From the NCBI GenBank assembly GCA_037042915.1, contig CM073195.1, forward strand, positions 1 through 64,000: 64,000 nucleotides of DNA, given 5' to 3'. Positions 12,157-23,557 of this stretch are shown one piece after another. The notes below the pieces were generated by a model. It was not told the origin of the DNA. It saw nothing but the letters and a program-made list of their open reading frames with translations, and searched no databases. Source of the DNA: Auricularia sp. M13. Taxonomy: Eukaryota > Basidiomycota > Agaricomycetes > Auriculariales > Auriculariaceae. How positions within the stretch are numbered: position 1 is the first letter of the stretch; each line of letters opens with the position of its first letter. Made by a program: the position numbers and the translations under genes.

Positions 12157-12408
12157 TTCTTGCTGTTCCAGTTCCCAAGGGATCCGCAAAAAAAGACACA
12201 GGGCCGAAAATCCGAATAAGCCCTCGAACCTCCCTCCCCCATTTGCTTCCGAAAAGCTTCCGGCACGTGTCATATCGTCGGTTTCAGGCTCTGCAGACTG
12301 CTGGGGCTGCTTTGTCTTGTCTGGCGACGGTTTCCTGGCTCAGAAGCAGGCTCGGAACTCTCAGCCGTAGCTCCGACAATCTGATCCGGTGGTTCCGCAG
12401 AATCCGCA

Positions 12409-13440
12409 GTTTTTTTTTTTTTTTTTGTGGAGTGTCATCTCGCACTGAGGCCACATGGTGGTCCAGTCACGAGCCTATCTGTCGACTATGTCATCAGAGC
12501 TGGGGGGTGCAACTTCACGTTGCCCGAACATACACACTGACGTCTCCTCCCAGGGAAATCACGCTTAGCACGCCTTCTTGGGGCAGTGTGGGACTCGGAG
12601 TTGGGTGTCTAACCGACACCGCTCGCAACTTGCTCTCCCATACCCACTAAAACCCCGGGTTCTTTTTGGATATTACTTTTCAGGTACGGCCTGTGTTCAG
12701 TGTTGTTGCGCCAGGTCATCCAGCGAAGACCAGCATCAAGCGCATTTTTGCCGAACCTTTGCCGGTCTGTCAATCTCAGGTCCAAGAGTACACAGGTTTT
12801 CAGCATTCTCTTCCACCTGGCTTGGACTTGGTCCGTCGTCCATCTCCAGTCAGGGTCTTCCCCATGTTCTATGTGTCGGTGGCATCAGAGTTTCCAAATA
12901 AGGAACACCGATTCTGCCACTACAATTTTGAAGGCTCAGGCCAGGCCGCTCGTGCGCTGGTGCCATGTTCCTTCTGGGTGTACGCTCGTGCAGCCCCATA
13001 ACACGCCTAGTGATGGTCCGATCGTTATCTGTTTTTTCCCCATGAAAGCCGCTACCAAACGCCATATGGTCTCCTGGCCCAAGTCCGGGCACTCAAGTAG
13101 TATGTGATTCATCGATTCTGTCACGTGACAGGTGGGACATAGCACGTGCGATTTCCAAGGTTCTGGCATCTTTTTGAAGTAGTCTCCGACTTTGTGCGCA
13201 TCATGCAGTCCTTTCCAGAGGAATACTCTCGTGCCTGTCGACAGGTCCTTGCTCTGTATCCCTGTCCAGATTTGCTTGTCTGTGGGGGCTGTACCACAGG
13301 CTCGAGTTATGTCGGTCTTAACACGTTCTAGGATTGACTTGGTCGCCTTACGCATGCTGTGTCGGGCCAGCTTTGCCTCTTTGATGGCCTGGTGTGCAGA
13401 TTGTTGGCTCAGGCCTAGTTGCTCAGGCCGGGAAGGTCGA
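12409..13440 (-). mobile_element. 5'-truncated LINE remnant with poly-A tail
   Basis: Minus-strand frames carry the C-terminal region of a basidiomycete non-LTR retrotransposon. They read ILERVKTDITRACGTAP, DLSTGTRVFLWKGLHDAHK, CPTCHVTESMNHILLECP, then RQRFGKNALDAGLRWMTWR and VLVGM. The CxxC-H-C pattern matches the zinc-binding tail behind the RNase H domain of these elements. The reading switches frame at least twice (near 12.94 and 12.81 kb) and has an in-frame stop near 13.42 kb, so it is dead. A run of about 17 T (12410-12426) reads as a poly-A tail at the right place for its 3' end. The 5' end is not resolved. Confidence 0.7.
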
Positions 13441-13880
13441 AGGCCTCCAGTGTCGTGCTGTCTATGTTATATAGAGGGGGGGGGGGGAGTACTGCTGTTG
13501 CTGCCCGCTGCATGTTATCCTTAACCTCAGTGTGGGCTGGGACTTGCTTTTTTAATACCGTAGCGCCGCTAGAGCCGCGGCAGTCACCGACTCCTGGTGA
13601 CAGGAAGCTGAGACTCTCTTGCGAAGCTCTGTCTTCATACAGGCTGATTTTCTGATTTGCGGGCGCGATGCGGGACGCGCAGTGTCCCGCTGAATCGCGC
13701 GGTGAATGCACACTGGATAATGTGTCGCAAATGGATGATTGTCGCGGCCGCTTCACCTGCACCTGCACACACATATCGTAGATTTTGGGTGCTATTTCAT
13801 ACCAAAGTACAAGCGCGCACGATCTTTGTGGTATCCCGGTTTGTGGATCCAGCTTTTGCTGTGCGGCTGCAACATCAAAA

Positions 13881-14727
13881 TCAAGTATCAGCCTCTGAGG
13901 AGCGCACTTTGACGTTGGTCTGGGCGCTTGGGCACGAGCGAGAAGCAGAACACGACGGTGCAGTTGAAACTAGTGACGACTTCCAAGTCTTCTCGTCGAC
14001 GCGCAAGTCGGAGCTGCTGTTTGCAGTCATAAGAGCGGTACCGGTAAGCAAATTCTCCGGCAGCTGAGAGTCGAGCCAGCAGATCAGCGTGTCCGTATAC
14101 AAAAGGTGCTGAGGAACGTTGTGCTGGGAGGTCTGTAAACAAGCATCACAAAGGCGATTGAGTTTCAAGGCACGGTCTAGCAAATCTCAAAGCAGGCCAA
14201 AAGATGAGCAATGAGCTTGCTCTTGCGATACGCTGAAGTCTTGATGCTGGTATCGAAGTTTGTAGCGAGCGCAGGAAGGGTATTAAGTTGGAGTCTATCG
14301 AGCGAGGCCCAGAGAATGCTAATGCGTATGGGCTTGCCGCACCATGGCACGACGAGGTCCAGCTGATCATCACGGCTGTCCGGAGCACGAGCAGAGCGAC
14401 GGGGGCCAAGACAGCACGAAACGTTTGCTGCGCCTTGTCACATTCGGCGTCGACTACGTCGTCCAGAATAGACTGAACGCGGGGTATAACACGGGCAGCA
14501 AGAACGGCCTTGGTGACTCCAATGGGGAACACAACGACGGTTTTGGAGCAGACAGTACAAAGAGTTTTGGAGTATATAGAGTGAAAGCGAGATGACACTA
14601 CGGCAGCGGTTTCTAGACGCTGAAAGCACAGTTGGCTCTGTAGTACGAGCAAGCAGAAAGTGGGTAGAACCCAGCGGAAATGCGGATAAGTGCCATGCGG
14701 CAGCGGAAGGACAGAGCAAGCAGGCAA
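13881..14727 (-). CDS. Unrecognised minus-strand open segments
   Basis: Two adjacent minus-strand open segments may be exons of one gene: 14727-14146, with hydrophobic stretches such as FPIGVTKAVLAARVIP and AVLAPVALLVLRTAVMI, and 14183-13881 (LNRLCDACLQTSQHNVP, LICWLDSQLPENLL). A GT-AG junction near 14.17 kb could link them. No family is recognised and no clear start is seen. It may be a decayed small membrane-protein gene or chance open frames. Confidence 0.25.
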
Positions 14728-15039
14728 GCAGCAGCATCAGTGCGCAGGAAACGAAAGAATACGTCAGCGGGGTTGCTGTAGAGAAGCACATGGACGTACA
14801 GGGCAAGTGGCAGCGTGCGAGTCGAGCGAGATGGCAACCAGTTTCCGATGCAAACGGGAAAATCTGTGGGCGAGTGAACGTGCGGTCACCGAAGCGAACA
14901 TAGAGCATTGAATGACCAAGCTGGCGTCCATATACAGAGTGTTTGAATAATGAAATTTGTTTCATTATGTGGCACACATGTGGAGGGCATTGGATAACGA
15001 TGGAAGAAAAGCTCCGTCGGTAGCAAATAAAGGCCCATG

Positions 15040-16349
15040 CACTGGGAGCACAGACAAGAATCTAAAGAGTATCTGACGAGTATATAGGCTTGATATTCGG
15101 ATGAATGTCGAGAGTATCTCAAGAGTATCACGGTGGAAAATACTCTCAGGATACTCTATGCAGGAGACGAAAGATTTCACTGAGGACCCAACGAGTATAT
15201 TACCATAGGATCCTCATGAGATACTCTAGCAAGACTGAGGAAATGGCAACAAGATTCTCATGAGATTACCAAGAGTATCCCTCACAGTGATACTCATTGG
15301 ATCCTCGAGTGTGTTTTTGCCATTTTTCATGAGTATTTCCTGTGTATCTCATGAGAGTATCCACCAAGTATCCCTTGAGAATTCCTAATGAGAATCCCAC
15401 GAGTATCCCACCCACGGATACTCGTAATATCCTCTCAGAATTTCGCAGAATTTGGGTGGAGAACCCAATGTGTTGAAAACCGACAAATCCTCGTCAAATC
15501 CTCGAACAATAGGCCCAATGTGCACTAGAGTATCCCCTTTGTACATCATGAGTGTTCCAAGAGGACTACATTCGAGGATATTTAGAGAATAATCGCCTGG
15601 GATACTCGGGTGAACCTCCAAGTAATCCAATGTAATATGAGCCAGAATTTCATGAGGTGATTACCTAAAGATACTCATGGGATACTCGACCCTAACACCT
15701 CCTTTACTGCCAAATATACAAGAGGTTTCCACAAGTAGAAATTGAGGATACGTGCCAATGATCCTCGAGATATCCTCTCGTCAGATTCTCATAGGATACT
15801 CTATCCAAATACTCGAGGAATCCTCTCACAAGAAGCTCGTAGGATCCTCAAGCCCAACCAAGATGAAAGGTCTGAGATTTTCTTGTGAATAAAATTCAAG
15901 AATACCGAACAGATCCTCGACAAATCATGGTCATTTTGTATCAAAAATCACAGGGATATTTCTCAAGTATCCCCTGAGGATGTCACAAGGGGATCCTCTG
16001 GAGATGTATCAGAAGTCGCAGGAAGATTCACTGGGAGCAGAGTAGAGAATCCATAGAGTATCTATTGAGTATCCCAACTTGACATTCAGATGAATTGCAC
16101 GAGTTTCCTAAGAGTATCATATCCTGAACTACTCTGGAGATACTCTATGCACAAGGTAATATATTGAATGAGTATCTCATGAGAACATTTGTGCCTCAAG
16201 GGATACTCATCCAATATATTACCTTGTGTATAGTGTATCACCAGAGTGGTTCAGAATATCATACTCTTGGGAAACTCGTGCCATTCATCTGAATGTCATG
16301 GCAGGATACTCAGGAGATACTCAAGGGATCTTCGTCCTTGCTCCCAGTG
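15040..16349. repeat. GAGTATC/GATACTC-saturated repeat block
   Basis: About 1.3 kb of AT-richer DNA in which GAGTATC or its complement GATACTC recurs every few tens of bases on both strands. The left end begins CACTGGGAGCA and the right end is its complement TGCTCCCAGTG. The first about 130 bp match, with mismatches, both arms of the foldback at 16029-16349. No coding sequence is seen. It looks like a non-autonomous DNA element with inverted termini or a mosaic of several copies. A target-site duplication is not evident. Confidence 0.65.
16029..16349. repeat. 321-bp foldback element
   Basis: Imperfect palindrome with arms of about 147 bp (16029-16175) and 149 bp (16201-16349) around a spacer of about 25 bp. 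Both ends begin CACTGGGAGC reading inwards. Shared internal landmarks include CATTCAGATGAAT and AAGGTAATATATT. It would form a long hairpin and resembles a foldback or MITE element. Confidence 0.8.
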
Positions 16350-16941
16350 ATTGCTTTGGTATCCGATTCTGCAAAGAGCCGTCCCGGGTTTTGAACCACT
16401 AGTCCCAAGGAATACCGTCCCAAACTTGTGATACATGTCCTTGAAAGTCGAGACTTCATAAGTGGACGGCCATGGCAAGATATGGCATTGTGAGAGCAGA
16501 GTGATTTCCCCTGAGCTCGAACTCTTTGGGCAATTATTGACCTTACCTTCGCGTCCATGAGAAGTATCATTTAAGCATCGATGTGAATTTAAAGCACGGG
16601 AACATGTTCCCATTCGCCGTCAAGGTACTCATCACCGCGCTGCAGATTGCCACCGGACGCCCTTCACCGCGACTTGAGCGCATCGCAGAGGGCGTCGCGT
16701 GTCCGCGAGTCATGCCAAGCTTCTGAGGCTCCAATCAATACGAAATCCATGAGCGGATGAATATAGGATGAGGGAGCCATATCAATAGGAGAGACCTCTC
16801 CATCTCACAGTTCATTCACAATCATTATATGACGGGCAGAATACACATTCACAAAAAAAATTTGAGGCAGCACAATGGCATTATACTCATTTGTTTAGAC
16901 GCCTGTCAAACGCGACAGCTCCCTTCACCTTGCTTTTCAGC
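16350..16941. other. Region between the foldback and orphan gene A
   Basis: Mostly non-coding. A 39-codon open frame (ATG at about 16606, MFPFAVKVLITALQIATGR) ends with TGA near 16724. It may be a gene fragment but has no recognised family. The last about 100 bp precede the ATG of gene A and should hold its promoter and 5' UTR. Confidence 0.3.
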
Positions 16942-19485
16942 ATGGACCCAAGCGCGCCCACGGCTCCATGGCTGCGATACGAGCCTGGGCTTGCGCACAA
17001 CGACGTCGCCAACCAAAGTAACAGCACGCCGCCGAGCGTGTCTTGCCCTGACGGGCCGACGGCTTCGCCAAACGCATTTAAGCGCGAGCCAGTGGGCGTC
17101 CACTCGGCGCGCATGCTCAACGCCCTCCTCGACGACACGATCGAAAGGATGGCGAACGTGCCGCCTTTTTCTAACGTACCGTATGCTCTCCGAGCGTGGA
17201 ATGAGGACGGCAGGCCGGCGAGCGCGCCCGCTCATCGGCCGCCCGATGTCGTCGTGTCCGTGAGCGTGCAGCAAACGAACGCTCACGCTAGCCGCGCTCT
17301 GTGGGGCGCTGGCTATGAGCCTCACGGGCACGGAGCGCAGACCACCGACAACCCTCGCCGGCTGTCCACTGTCGTCTCGTCCGACGCTCTCGCCGCGTCC
17401 AACCCGGCCGTGAGCGTGAGCGTGCGTTCCGTGCACGCTCACGGCAGCCGCGCTATATGGGCCGCTGGATACGAGCCCCGCGCGCGCGGAACGCAGAACA
17501 TGGACAACCAGCCGGGGAGCGTGCCCGGTAGCCCGCTGCCCGCGCTGCCCGCTTTCGTCGCGTCCAACCCGGCTGTGAACGCGCAGCAAGCGCACGCTCA
17601 CGAACACCACGTTCTGTGCTGCGCTGGCTGCATGCCCTGCGCGCACCGAGCGCACAAAATTGCCAGCAGGCTGGAGAGCGCGCCCACTCGCTCGCCGCCC
17701 GCTCGACCGCCCGTACGCCCGCTGCCTGCACTCTTCGCGAACGACACGGCCGTGAGCGTCCAGCAGCGGCACGCTCACGACCACCACGCTCCGTGCGGCG
17801 CCGGATACGAGCCCTGCGCCCACGGAACGCAGAAAATCGACGTCGGTGCCGTCTGCGCGCCCGTACGCCCACCGCTCGCTCTCCTCGCGCCGCAATCTCC
17901 TCTGCGTATCGACTCCGACCGCGTCCGCAAACCCCTCCGCAAGGTTCATGAGCTTCCGCCGGCGTCCGCTCATCTCGCGGCGAACGAGGCCGTAAATGCG
18001 CTGTCCAGGCACTTGAACGACACACGCGACCTGTGCGACGTCGTACTCCAATTCTGCGCGCATGGGGTGCTCGGCCTCGATGCAACGCCGGCGACCGAGC
18101 CCACGCTCGCGCCCTCCGCGCTCCTCGAGGCCCACAACGCCGTCAAACACGCCCAGTGCGACGCGGGCCTCGTTCTTGAGACTTCGCCCCCCCGTTTTCT
18201 TGCGACCACGGCGGACAGGCGCCCGCCGTTCACTCTCGTCGCGTCCAAAGAGGCCCAGAGCGCGTACATCGCCGACGACGACGATAAGCTCACCCTTTGC
18301 GATGCCGACCGCGCGCTCCGCCCTGCCGGATTGGACACCGCACTGGCAAGCGCGTCTGCGTCCGCTGGTGATGAGCCCGCCGACGTTGCCGTGAGGGCGC
18401 TCTCGGCCCGCGCACACGACGGACGTGCTCTGTGTGCCGCCGGTCACAAACGCCCGTCGTCCGCTCTGCTCGCGCCAAATAATGTCGTGAGCGCGCAGCC
18501 GGCGCACACGTACGATATCCGTGGGCTTTGCAGCCCTGGCCGGCACGACACTTGGCCGCCGACTGAGCCCGGCAGTCCGCCAACCGTGCTCCCCGCGGCC
18601 AATGACGCCGATGAACGCGGTCACCGCAGCGTCGACGATAAGTTGAGTCATGCGGACTCGGCCAGCGCGTGCGTGCGCCGGCCGTTCAAGCGCTGTGCCG
18701 CCAAATTCCTGGACGATGTCATGCTCGACCGCACGCCACCGAGCGCGCCCGCACTCCCGTCATCCGCTCTCCTCGCGTCCAACGCCGTCGTGAGCGCAGA
18801 ACGCGGTCTGTGTAGCGCCGGCCACCACAACTCCATGCCGGTGACCGGGCTCGCTCTCCCGCAGGCCGCGCTCATCGCGGCCCAGGCTCACGAGAGTCGC
18901 GTTCAGTGCGGGGTTGGCCAGGAGCTTTGCGCCGCCGGTTTGTGCTTACCCGACAGCACGCCGGCGAGCGCGTCTGAGCGCCCGCTGTCCGCGGTCATGT
19001 TTGATGATTCTGTGCCCGTCGGCGCCGTTTGCACCACACAGATCGACCACTTGCGCCGCTCAGAAGCTGATCTCGATGCGCCCACCAGCAACATTCTCAC
19101 CGCATTCCAGGTGGACGACGACGCGGTCCACGGTCTGCCCCGTGAACCGAGCACCGTGCAGGTCCGTTTCATCAGCATTATATTATTTCGCCGTTCCTTT
19201 TGACTTACTTTATAGGCTATCGGGACCGTGCTGGCATATTTCTGGGACGGCATCGCCCAGGGACGTTTCGACTTGCCGCCATTTTGCGTTCTGACGGTCC
19301 TCGCGCTCGCCAGCATTCCGATCATCTTCATCTGCGCCGTATCCCTTGCTATAAAAATTCCCAGCCACAGAACATCTATAATGTTCTACCTCGGCACAGC
19401 GGGCGCCAGCGGAATGGCCTCCCTTTTTTGTGCCGTGTTCGCACAAGCCTGCTACTCACGCTTGTCTCGTAGACTGCCCGTATGA
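16942..19485 (+). CDS. Orphan family member A: repeat-rich protein with C-terminal two-helix membrane module
   Basis: Two exons, 16942-19161 and 19216-19485, give 829 aa. The intron 19162-19215 is phase 0. The ATG chosen opens MDPSAPTAPWLRYEPG. Most of exon 1 is an array of roughly nine or ten degenerate units of about 45-60 aa, built around V-[NS]-[AV]-x-Q-x-x-H-A-H, a Cys- or Trp-containing AGYEP/AGHK-type step and a CAHG-like turn. Blocks of Pro/Ala-rich sequence ending in LLASN- or LLAPN-like motifs separate them. Exon 2 encodes AIGTVLAYFWDG followed by two hydrophobic helices (VLTVLALASIPIIFICAVSL and a second in FYLGTAGASGMASLFCAVF) and a short basic tail. No family is recognised. Members B and C share exon 2 at the same splice position. 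A membrane-anchored protein with a variable N-terminal domain is inferred; its function is unknown. Confidence 0.75.
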
Positions 19486-20461
19486 AGCTGTGCCTCGCGC
19501 CGCACTCACGTTTCTTGCACTTTCCTTGTCCTGCTCGGCCGTCCGCAACCCGGATTCCCTGCTCACCAATCTTCTTGACAGTTTTGTAGTGCACTGCCCG
19601 GTAAAAGTGACTTCCTTTTCGCATTAGTCTCACGAATGTTCTGCAAATGCAAATAATGAACATCCGCTAGCAGATGGTGCAAGTACATACCTTCGCACAG
19701 CGCTTCAGGCAAGCTCTGCCTATGCAGAACCACCCAAGCAACAATTCACCAATCTTGAGCACTGCAGATAGATTGCAAGTTATCACAAGTAGTTGAAGGG
19801 AAGTCTATATACGGTTTCGACATGAAACACGACAAGATGCGGGAACGTGAACTGCTCCGAGGTGTCTGGGATCGTGGTGCGGGGCCAGGTGCGCACGATG
19901 GATGCATTGGTGAAAGTCGCGACTGCTGGGAGGTTCATGCATCGAGGCATCAGGAGTGCCGAGGCTGGCGCGCGAGTATCATAGAGTCGCGATCGGTGGT
20001 CGTCAGACCCCGAAATTCGGGAGAACGAGATAGCCGTAGCTCGTTGCGTCGCAATGCGTGGTGGTGTTGGGAAATATCGCAAGCAGCGCCTAGGCGGCGG
20101 TACATACGAGTGAGAGCTCCGGGAAAGAACGGGAAGGCTGAGGGGTGGTGGTCAAAGAACCATATTTTCGATCGAGTTTATGGGCGCAGGAATCAGGTGT
20201 CGAGTTGTGGCTGGCCAAGAGGGGATGGCATTCGAGAATCGCGGCTTGTGGTGGTGGTAGCAAGACACTGGCAGTGCTTCGTGGGTATTCCCAGCCAAGT
20301 GCCAGACGGGTAAACGTCTCGTGAATGAAAGCAGCATGCTGAGGGTGGACAGGCATTGCGGACACATGGTACTTGTCGCAGCACTATACAGGGACACCCT
20401 CGGACTCGAGGGCGCACGCTGTGATGGTGCTCTGGCAATGCCGCAAGGACGGCTGCGCTGA
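19486..20461. other. Intergenic and repeat-derived DNA downstream of gene A
   Basis: No gene is supported. From about 20.1 kb the sequence contains short stretches complementary to the 21.6-22.2 kb repeat, for example a GTGGTGGTGGTAGCAAGACA segment against TGTCTTGCCACCACCACGAA. It is therefore part of the same repeat family in opposite orientation. Confidence 0.4.
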
Positions 20462-21565
20462 CGGCGGGCAGCTCTGGGTGCGGATAGCCGCGTGGACCAC
20501 CGAGGCACGCAGAACCCAGGCGGCTGTCACGGTGCGCACAAGAGAAGCAGCAGGAGCCAACACACGGTCGGCTGCGAGCGGCATTTCCATACCGGGACAT
20601 CGCAACGTTTGAAAGCTCGCGGTTTCCCGATTAGGATCCCGTCATCGGCCCTGCACCGCCACTGCGACTCTTCCCTGGTGGTCACGGTTCCGGCTGGGAT
20701 CACCACCACGAATCGCAATGCAACGCCGCCACGGCGGCTCTCTCGCTCTCCCGTATCGCGCACCATGGATCGCGAGCTGAACAATCTGCGCTCTCTCACT
20801 CGCACCGCAATCTGGACGCACTTTTCCGGGCTGCCTGACGTCTCGGCGCCGCTGAGATCTCGCCGCTGAGATCTCGCCGCACGATTCCTGAGCCCACATC
20901 CCAATCCTCCTCACTCGCTCAGATCGCTTTAGTTCTTTGGCAATCACCGATCGCAGATTCACCGTTACGGATCTCGCCCTCGTATGCACCGCCGCCACGT
21001 CGCTGGACGGGATTGCGCCTCACCGATCCCCGCACCACCACGATTCTACGGATCGCAATCCAATATCCTACCGGTCTCCCATTGTACTCATGCTGGATCA
21101 GGAGACTCTGACAACCCCTTCCGGCCGTTTCTGCGCGTCCCCCTCGGTAACATGACGATGCGCCGCCATTTTCTTGCCACCACCACGAATCTCGATTTGA
21201 AAACTCCCTGCCTCCTTTCCTCCCATTGGATCTTTCGTCTCACGTGCCGATTCATAGACAACCACGAATCGCATGCGAAGTGGCCACGGTTTTCCCGCTT
21301 CTCCCGGATCTCGACCTGACCTATCAGGCTCTCGTACGTACTGGCGCTGTGCCATCACGTCTCGCCACCAGCCTCAGCGCAGCTGATATCTCTCTGCCCG
21401 ATTCCTGAGTTCACATCCCAATCCTTCTCACTTGCCCAGATCGCCCTGGTTTTTTGACAATTACCGATCACAGATTCACTGTTACGGATCCCTCCCCCGT
21501 ATCCACCGCCGCCTCGGTGCTGGATCAGATCGAGTCCCATTGGTCCCAGCTCCACCACGATATTA
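20462..21565 (+). repeat. 1.1 kb dispersed repeat, copy 1
   Basis: Matches 39195-40215 in inverted orientation with few differences. One is an extra stretch of about 80 bp here near 20.50-20.57 kb. It is rich in GATC, CACGAATCGC and CTCGCC motifs. Part of the unit recurs nearby: a segment starting CAATCACCGATCGCA or close variants occurs at about 20.94, 21.46 and 22.14 kb. No coding sequence is convincing. The family is unknown. Confidence 0.75.
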
Positions 21566-22260
21566 CGCACGATTCAATGGCCCACCGGTCTGCCATTGTG
21601 CTCATGCTGGATCGCGATGCTCTGACATCAGAGATCGCGACGCCCCATCGGTGATATTACGATGCATCGCCAGTGTCTTGCCACCACCACGAATCGCGAC
21701 TTGAGAACGCCCTTCCTGTCCTCCGTCTACCGTCTTTCTTCTCACGTGTGGACTCACAGACAGCCACGAATCGCAATGCAACGCGACCCGATCTATCAGG
21801 CCGTTTCTGCGCCTCCTCACACGCGACGCAATGTGTCGGATGCACTCGGGCTGCCATTAGATGATCGCTCTGGTTCTAGAATCAGCCTTCGGCAGGAGTG
21901 GTGCAGCAACTTCTGTTCCGCCTGAGACTGTGCGGTCCTCAATATCTATTTTCCTGTGCTTTGCCGTTGATAGATAGACTAAATAGACTCTTCTCAAGGG
22001 AGCTCCTATTCACCTTCCTGGATGGTTGAATATACCCATGGGAATCCACGGCCGGCACCGGATCGGTCACGGATATGTAACAGATCACGTGATGAGGCGG
22101 GTTTTCGGCCGGGCCTATCTTACCCAGATTGCCCTGGTTCTTTGACAATCACCGATCGCAAATTTATTCTTACGGATCTCGCCTTCGTATGCACCGCCGG
22201 CGCCACAGTCGTCGGCACTGTCACCAACGCTCAGCCCGACAAACCACTCATGGTGCGTTA
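21566..22260 (+). repeat. Further partial units of the same repeat
   Basis: Carries another CACCACCACGAATCGC stretch and a unit of the CAATCACCGATCGCA type at about 22.14 kb, more diverged than the core. It has no counterpart next to the inverted copy at 39 kb, where homology stops near 21.57 kb. Confidence 0.5.
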
Positions 22261-22299
22261 CCACGTTCAAGATTAGCTCATCGCCTTGGTCTAATGTGT

Positions 22300-22917
22300 T
22301 CTGGATATGTTCTTCAGCCGGCCAAAGTCCTTAATCCACTGTACGTCCGTAGTTCACAGAACTTTGGTCCTGCTGAACTTGGGACCCACGCAGAGCATCT
22401 GTTACTCAACCAGGCTTTTCGACGACGCATACCGGTATGCAGCACCTATACAACGGCTGCAAAATGTACAGCGCTGATTGCCCCAAGATGCCCGACGAAC
22501 ACTGCCCGCTGCTGCCCAAACCGGGGCTGCACCTTCGATGCTAGTGCACCTCTCTCCCGTCGCGCAACAAGTGCAATAAAACCCGACCAAGCTGTCTGTA
22601 GGGTCGGTGCAAAAGGCCACAAAGCCTGCCAAGTCTGTTCAACCCGACGTTGTCGCCAAGAAACCCCGCGTGCACGTTGTACAACCAGAGTAAGTGCAGT
22701 AGCCCGTGCATACCGTCTTACTTACCCCGTTACCTTATGCTACTTTGCAAGCGGGACTGGTGAGATAAAAATACTGGCGACACAGAGGCGCCTGGCAGAC
22801 TTATTGGAAAGCTATGGCTGCCTCAGAGCGGCAGGTGCGTCACCTCCGCGTTGTGTGTTTCAGATACTAATCCAGAAGGGTGTCATTCTATCTCAAATTT
22901 CGAAAAGCCAACAATAA
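22300..22917 (+). pseudogene. Possible small gene or gene remnant
   Basis: A plus-strand open frame ends at 22917. Its 3' part (TGEIKILATQRRLADLLESYG, then FQILIQKGVILSQ) has coding character. A GTAAGT donor at about 22691 and a TGCAAG acceptor at about 22751 could join it to an upstream Lys-rich stretch (VQKATKPAKSVQPDVVAKK). Upstream frames are inconsistent and no start is clear. No family is recognised. Confidence 0.25.
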
Positions 22918-23109
22918 ATCGCAATTATGGCCTGCATTATTGCAAGCTTAGCCCGTCTTGCAGGTGTAGGTACTGCATGACAGTCGATCATACCTCTTCG
23001 CATTTAATGCCACAGAACTTGCGGTAGCACGACCATCTCCGCCGTCCGATTGAGCCGGCCAAATGGGAAGAGTTATTTCAGATAGGCATCGTCCTTGACG
23101 GTTTGTCAG

Positions 23110-23298
23110 TCACTTATACGAAATAAAGTGTCGTACGTGACCTTGATAGCGGATCGCGGATAAGATGCGATCGGCAAGGAGGAGCGCATGACTCGTCTGA
23201 GCGTCTGCGTAGCATTGTGCTGCCTCATCCGATAGTAGCTTCCATTCGGCTTCAGCATGTTTGACAGAAGTCTCCAGAGTTTCGCGGCGATGATCCAT
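23110..23298 (-). CDS. Small helical protein, 62 aa, unknown
   Basis: A complete ATG-to-TGA frame on the minus strand. The sequence is strongly helical (METLETSVKHAEAEW-like, then LLLADRILSAIRYQ). It lies divergently about 260 bp from the next gene. A low-confidence single-exon gene or terminal exon. Confidence 0.3.
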   Translation of the reverse strand: MDHRRETLETSVKHAEAEWKLLSDEAAQCYADAQTSHALLLADRILSAIRYQGHVRHFISYK

Positions 23299-23557
23299 GA
23301 CTTCGATGTGCGTGTCTTGGGGAAGGGCAGTATGATAGCCATATTGGTTTTATATCTAGTGTGGCAAACCACCACCTTCGTCCGAGCCTCGCAATGTACA
23401 AGCCACACTCCTCGATAGTATCGAGGGCTCATATCCTAGCCGCGCCAATACATAAACCACGTGGCACATGTGCGCCACATTCCACCACACGCAGCGTCGC
23501 AGAATACTTATACCCACTGACCACCATCTGAGCTTACTGCGACACCAACCAGCTTCA

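Noticed and set aside
13477-13490. Poly-G tract as an LTR or polypurine boundary
   Set aside because: No LTR partner or primer-binding site is found nearby. It is just a homopolymer next to the LINE remnant.
15040-16349. CRISPR-like array because of the dense heptamer
   Set aside because: Spacing is irregular, the motif is only 7 bp and occurs on both strands, and the genome is eukaryotic.
16906-18651. 581-codon open frame on the minus strand
   Set aside because: Antisense shadow of gene A. The GC-rich, third-position-biased repeats of A open the opposite frame. It has no start context, splice signals or domain.
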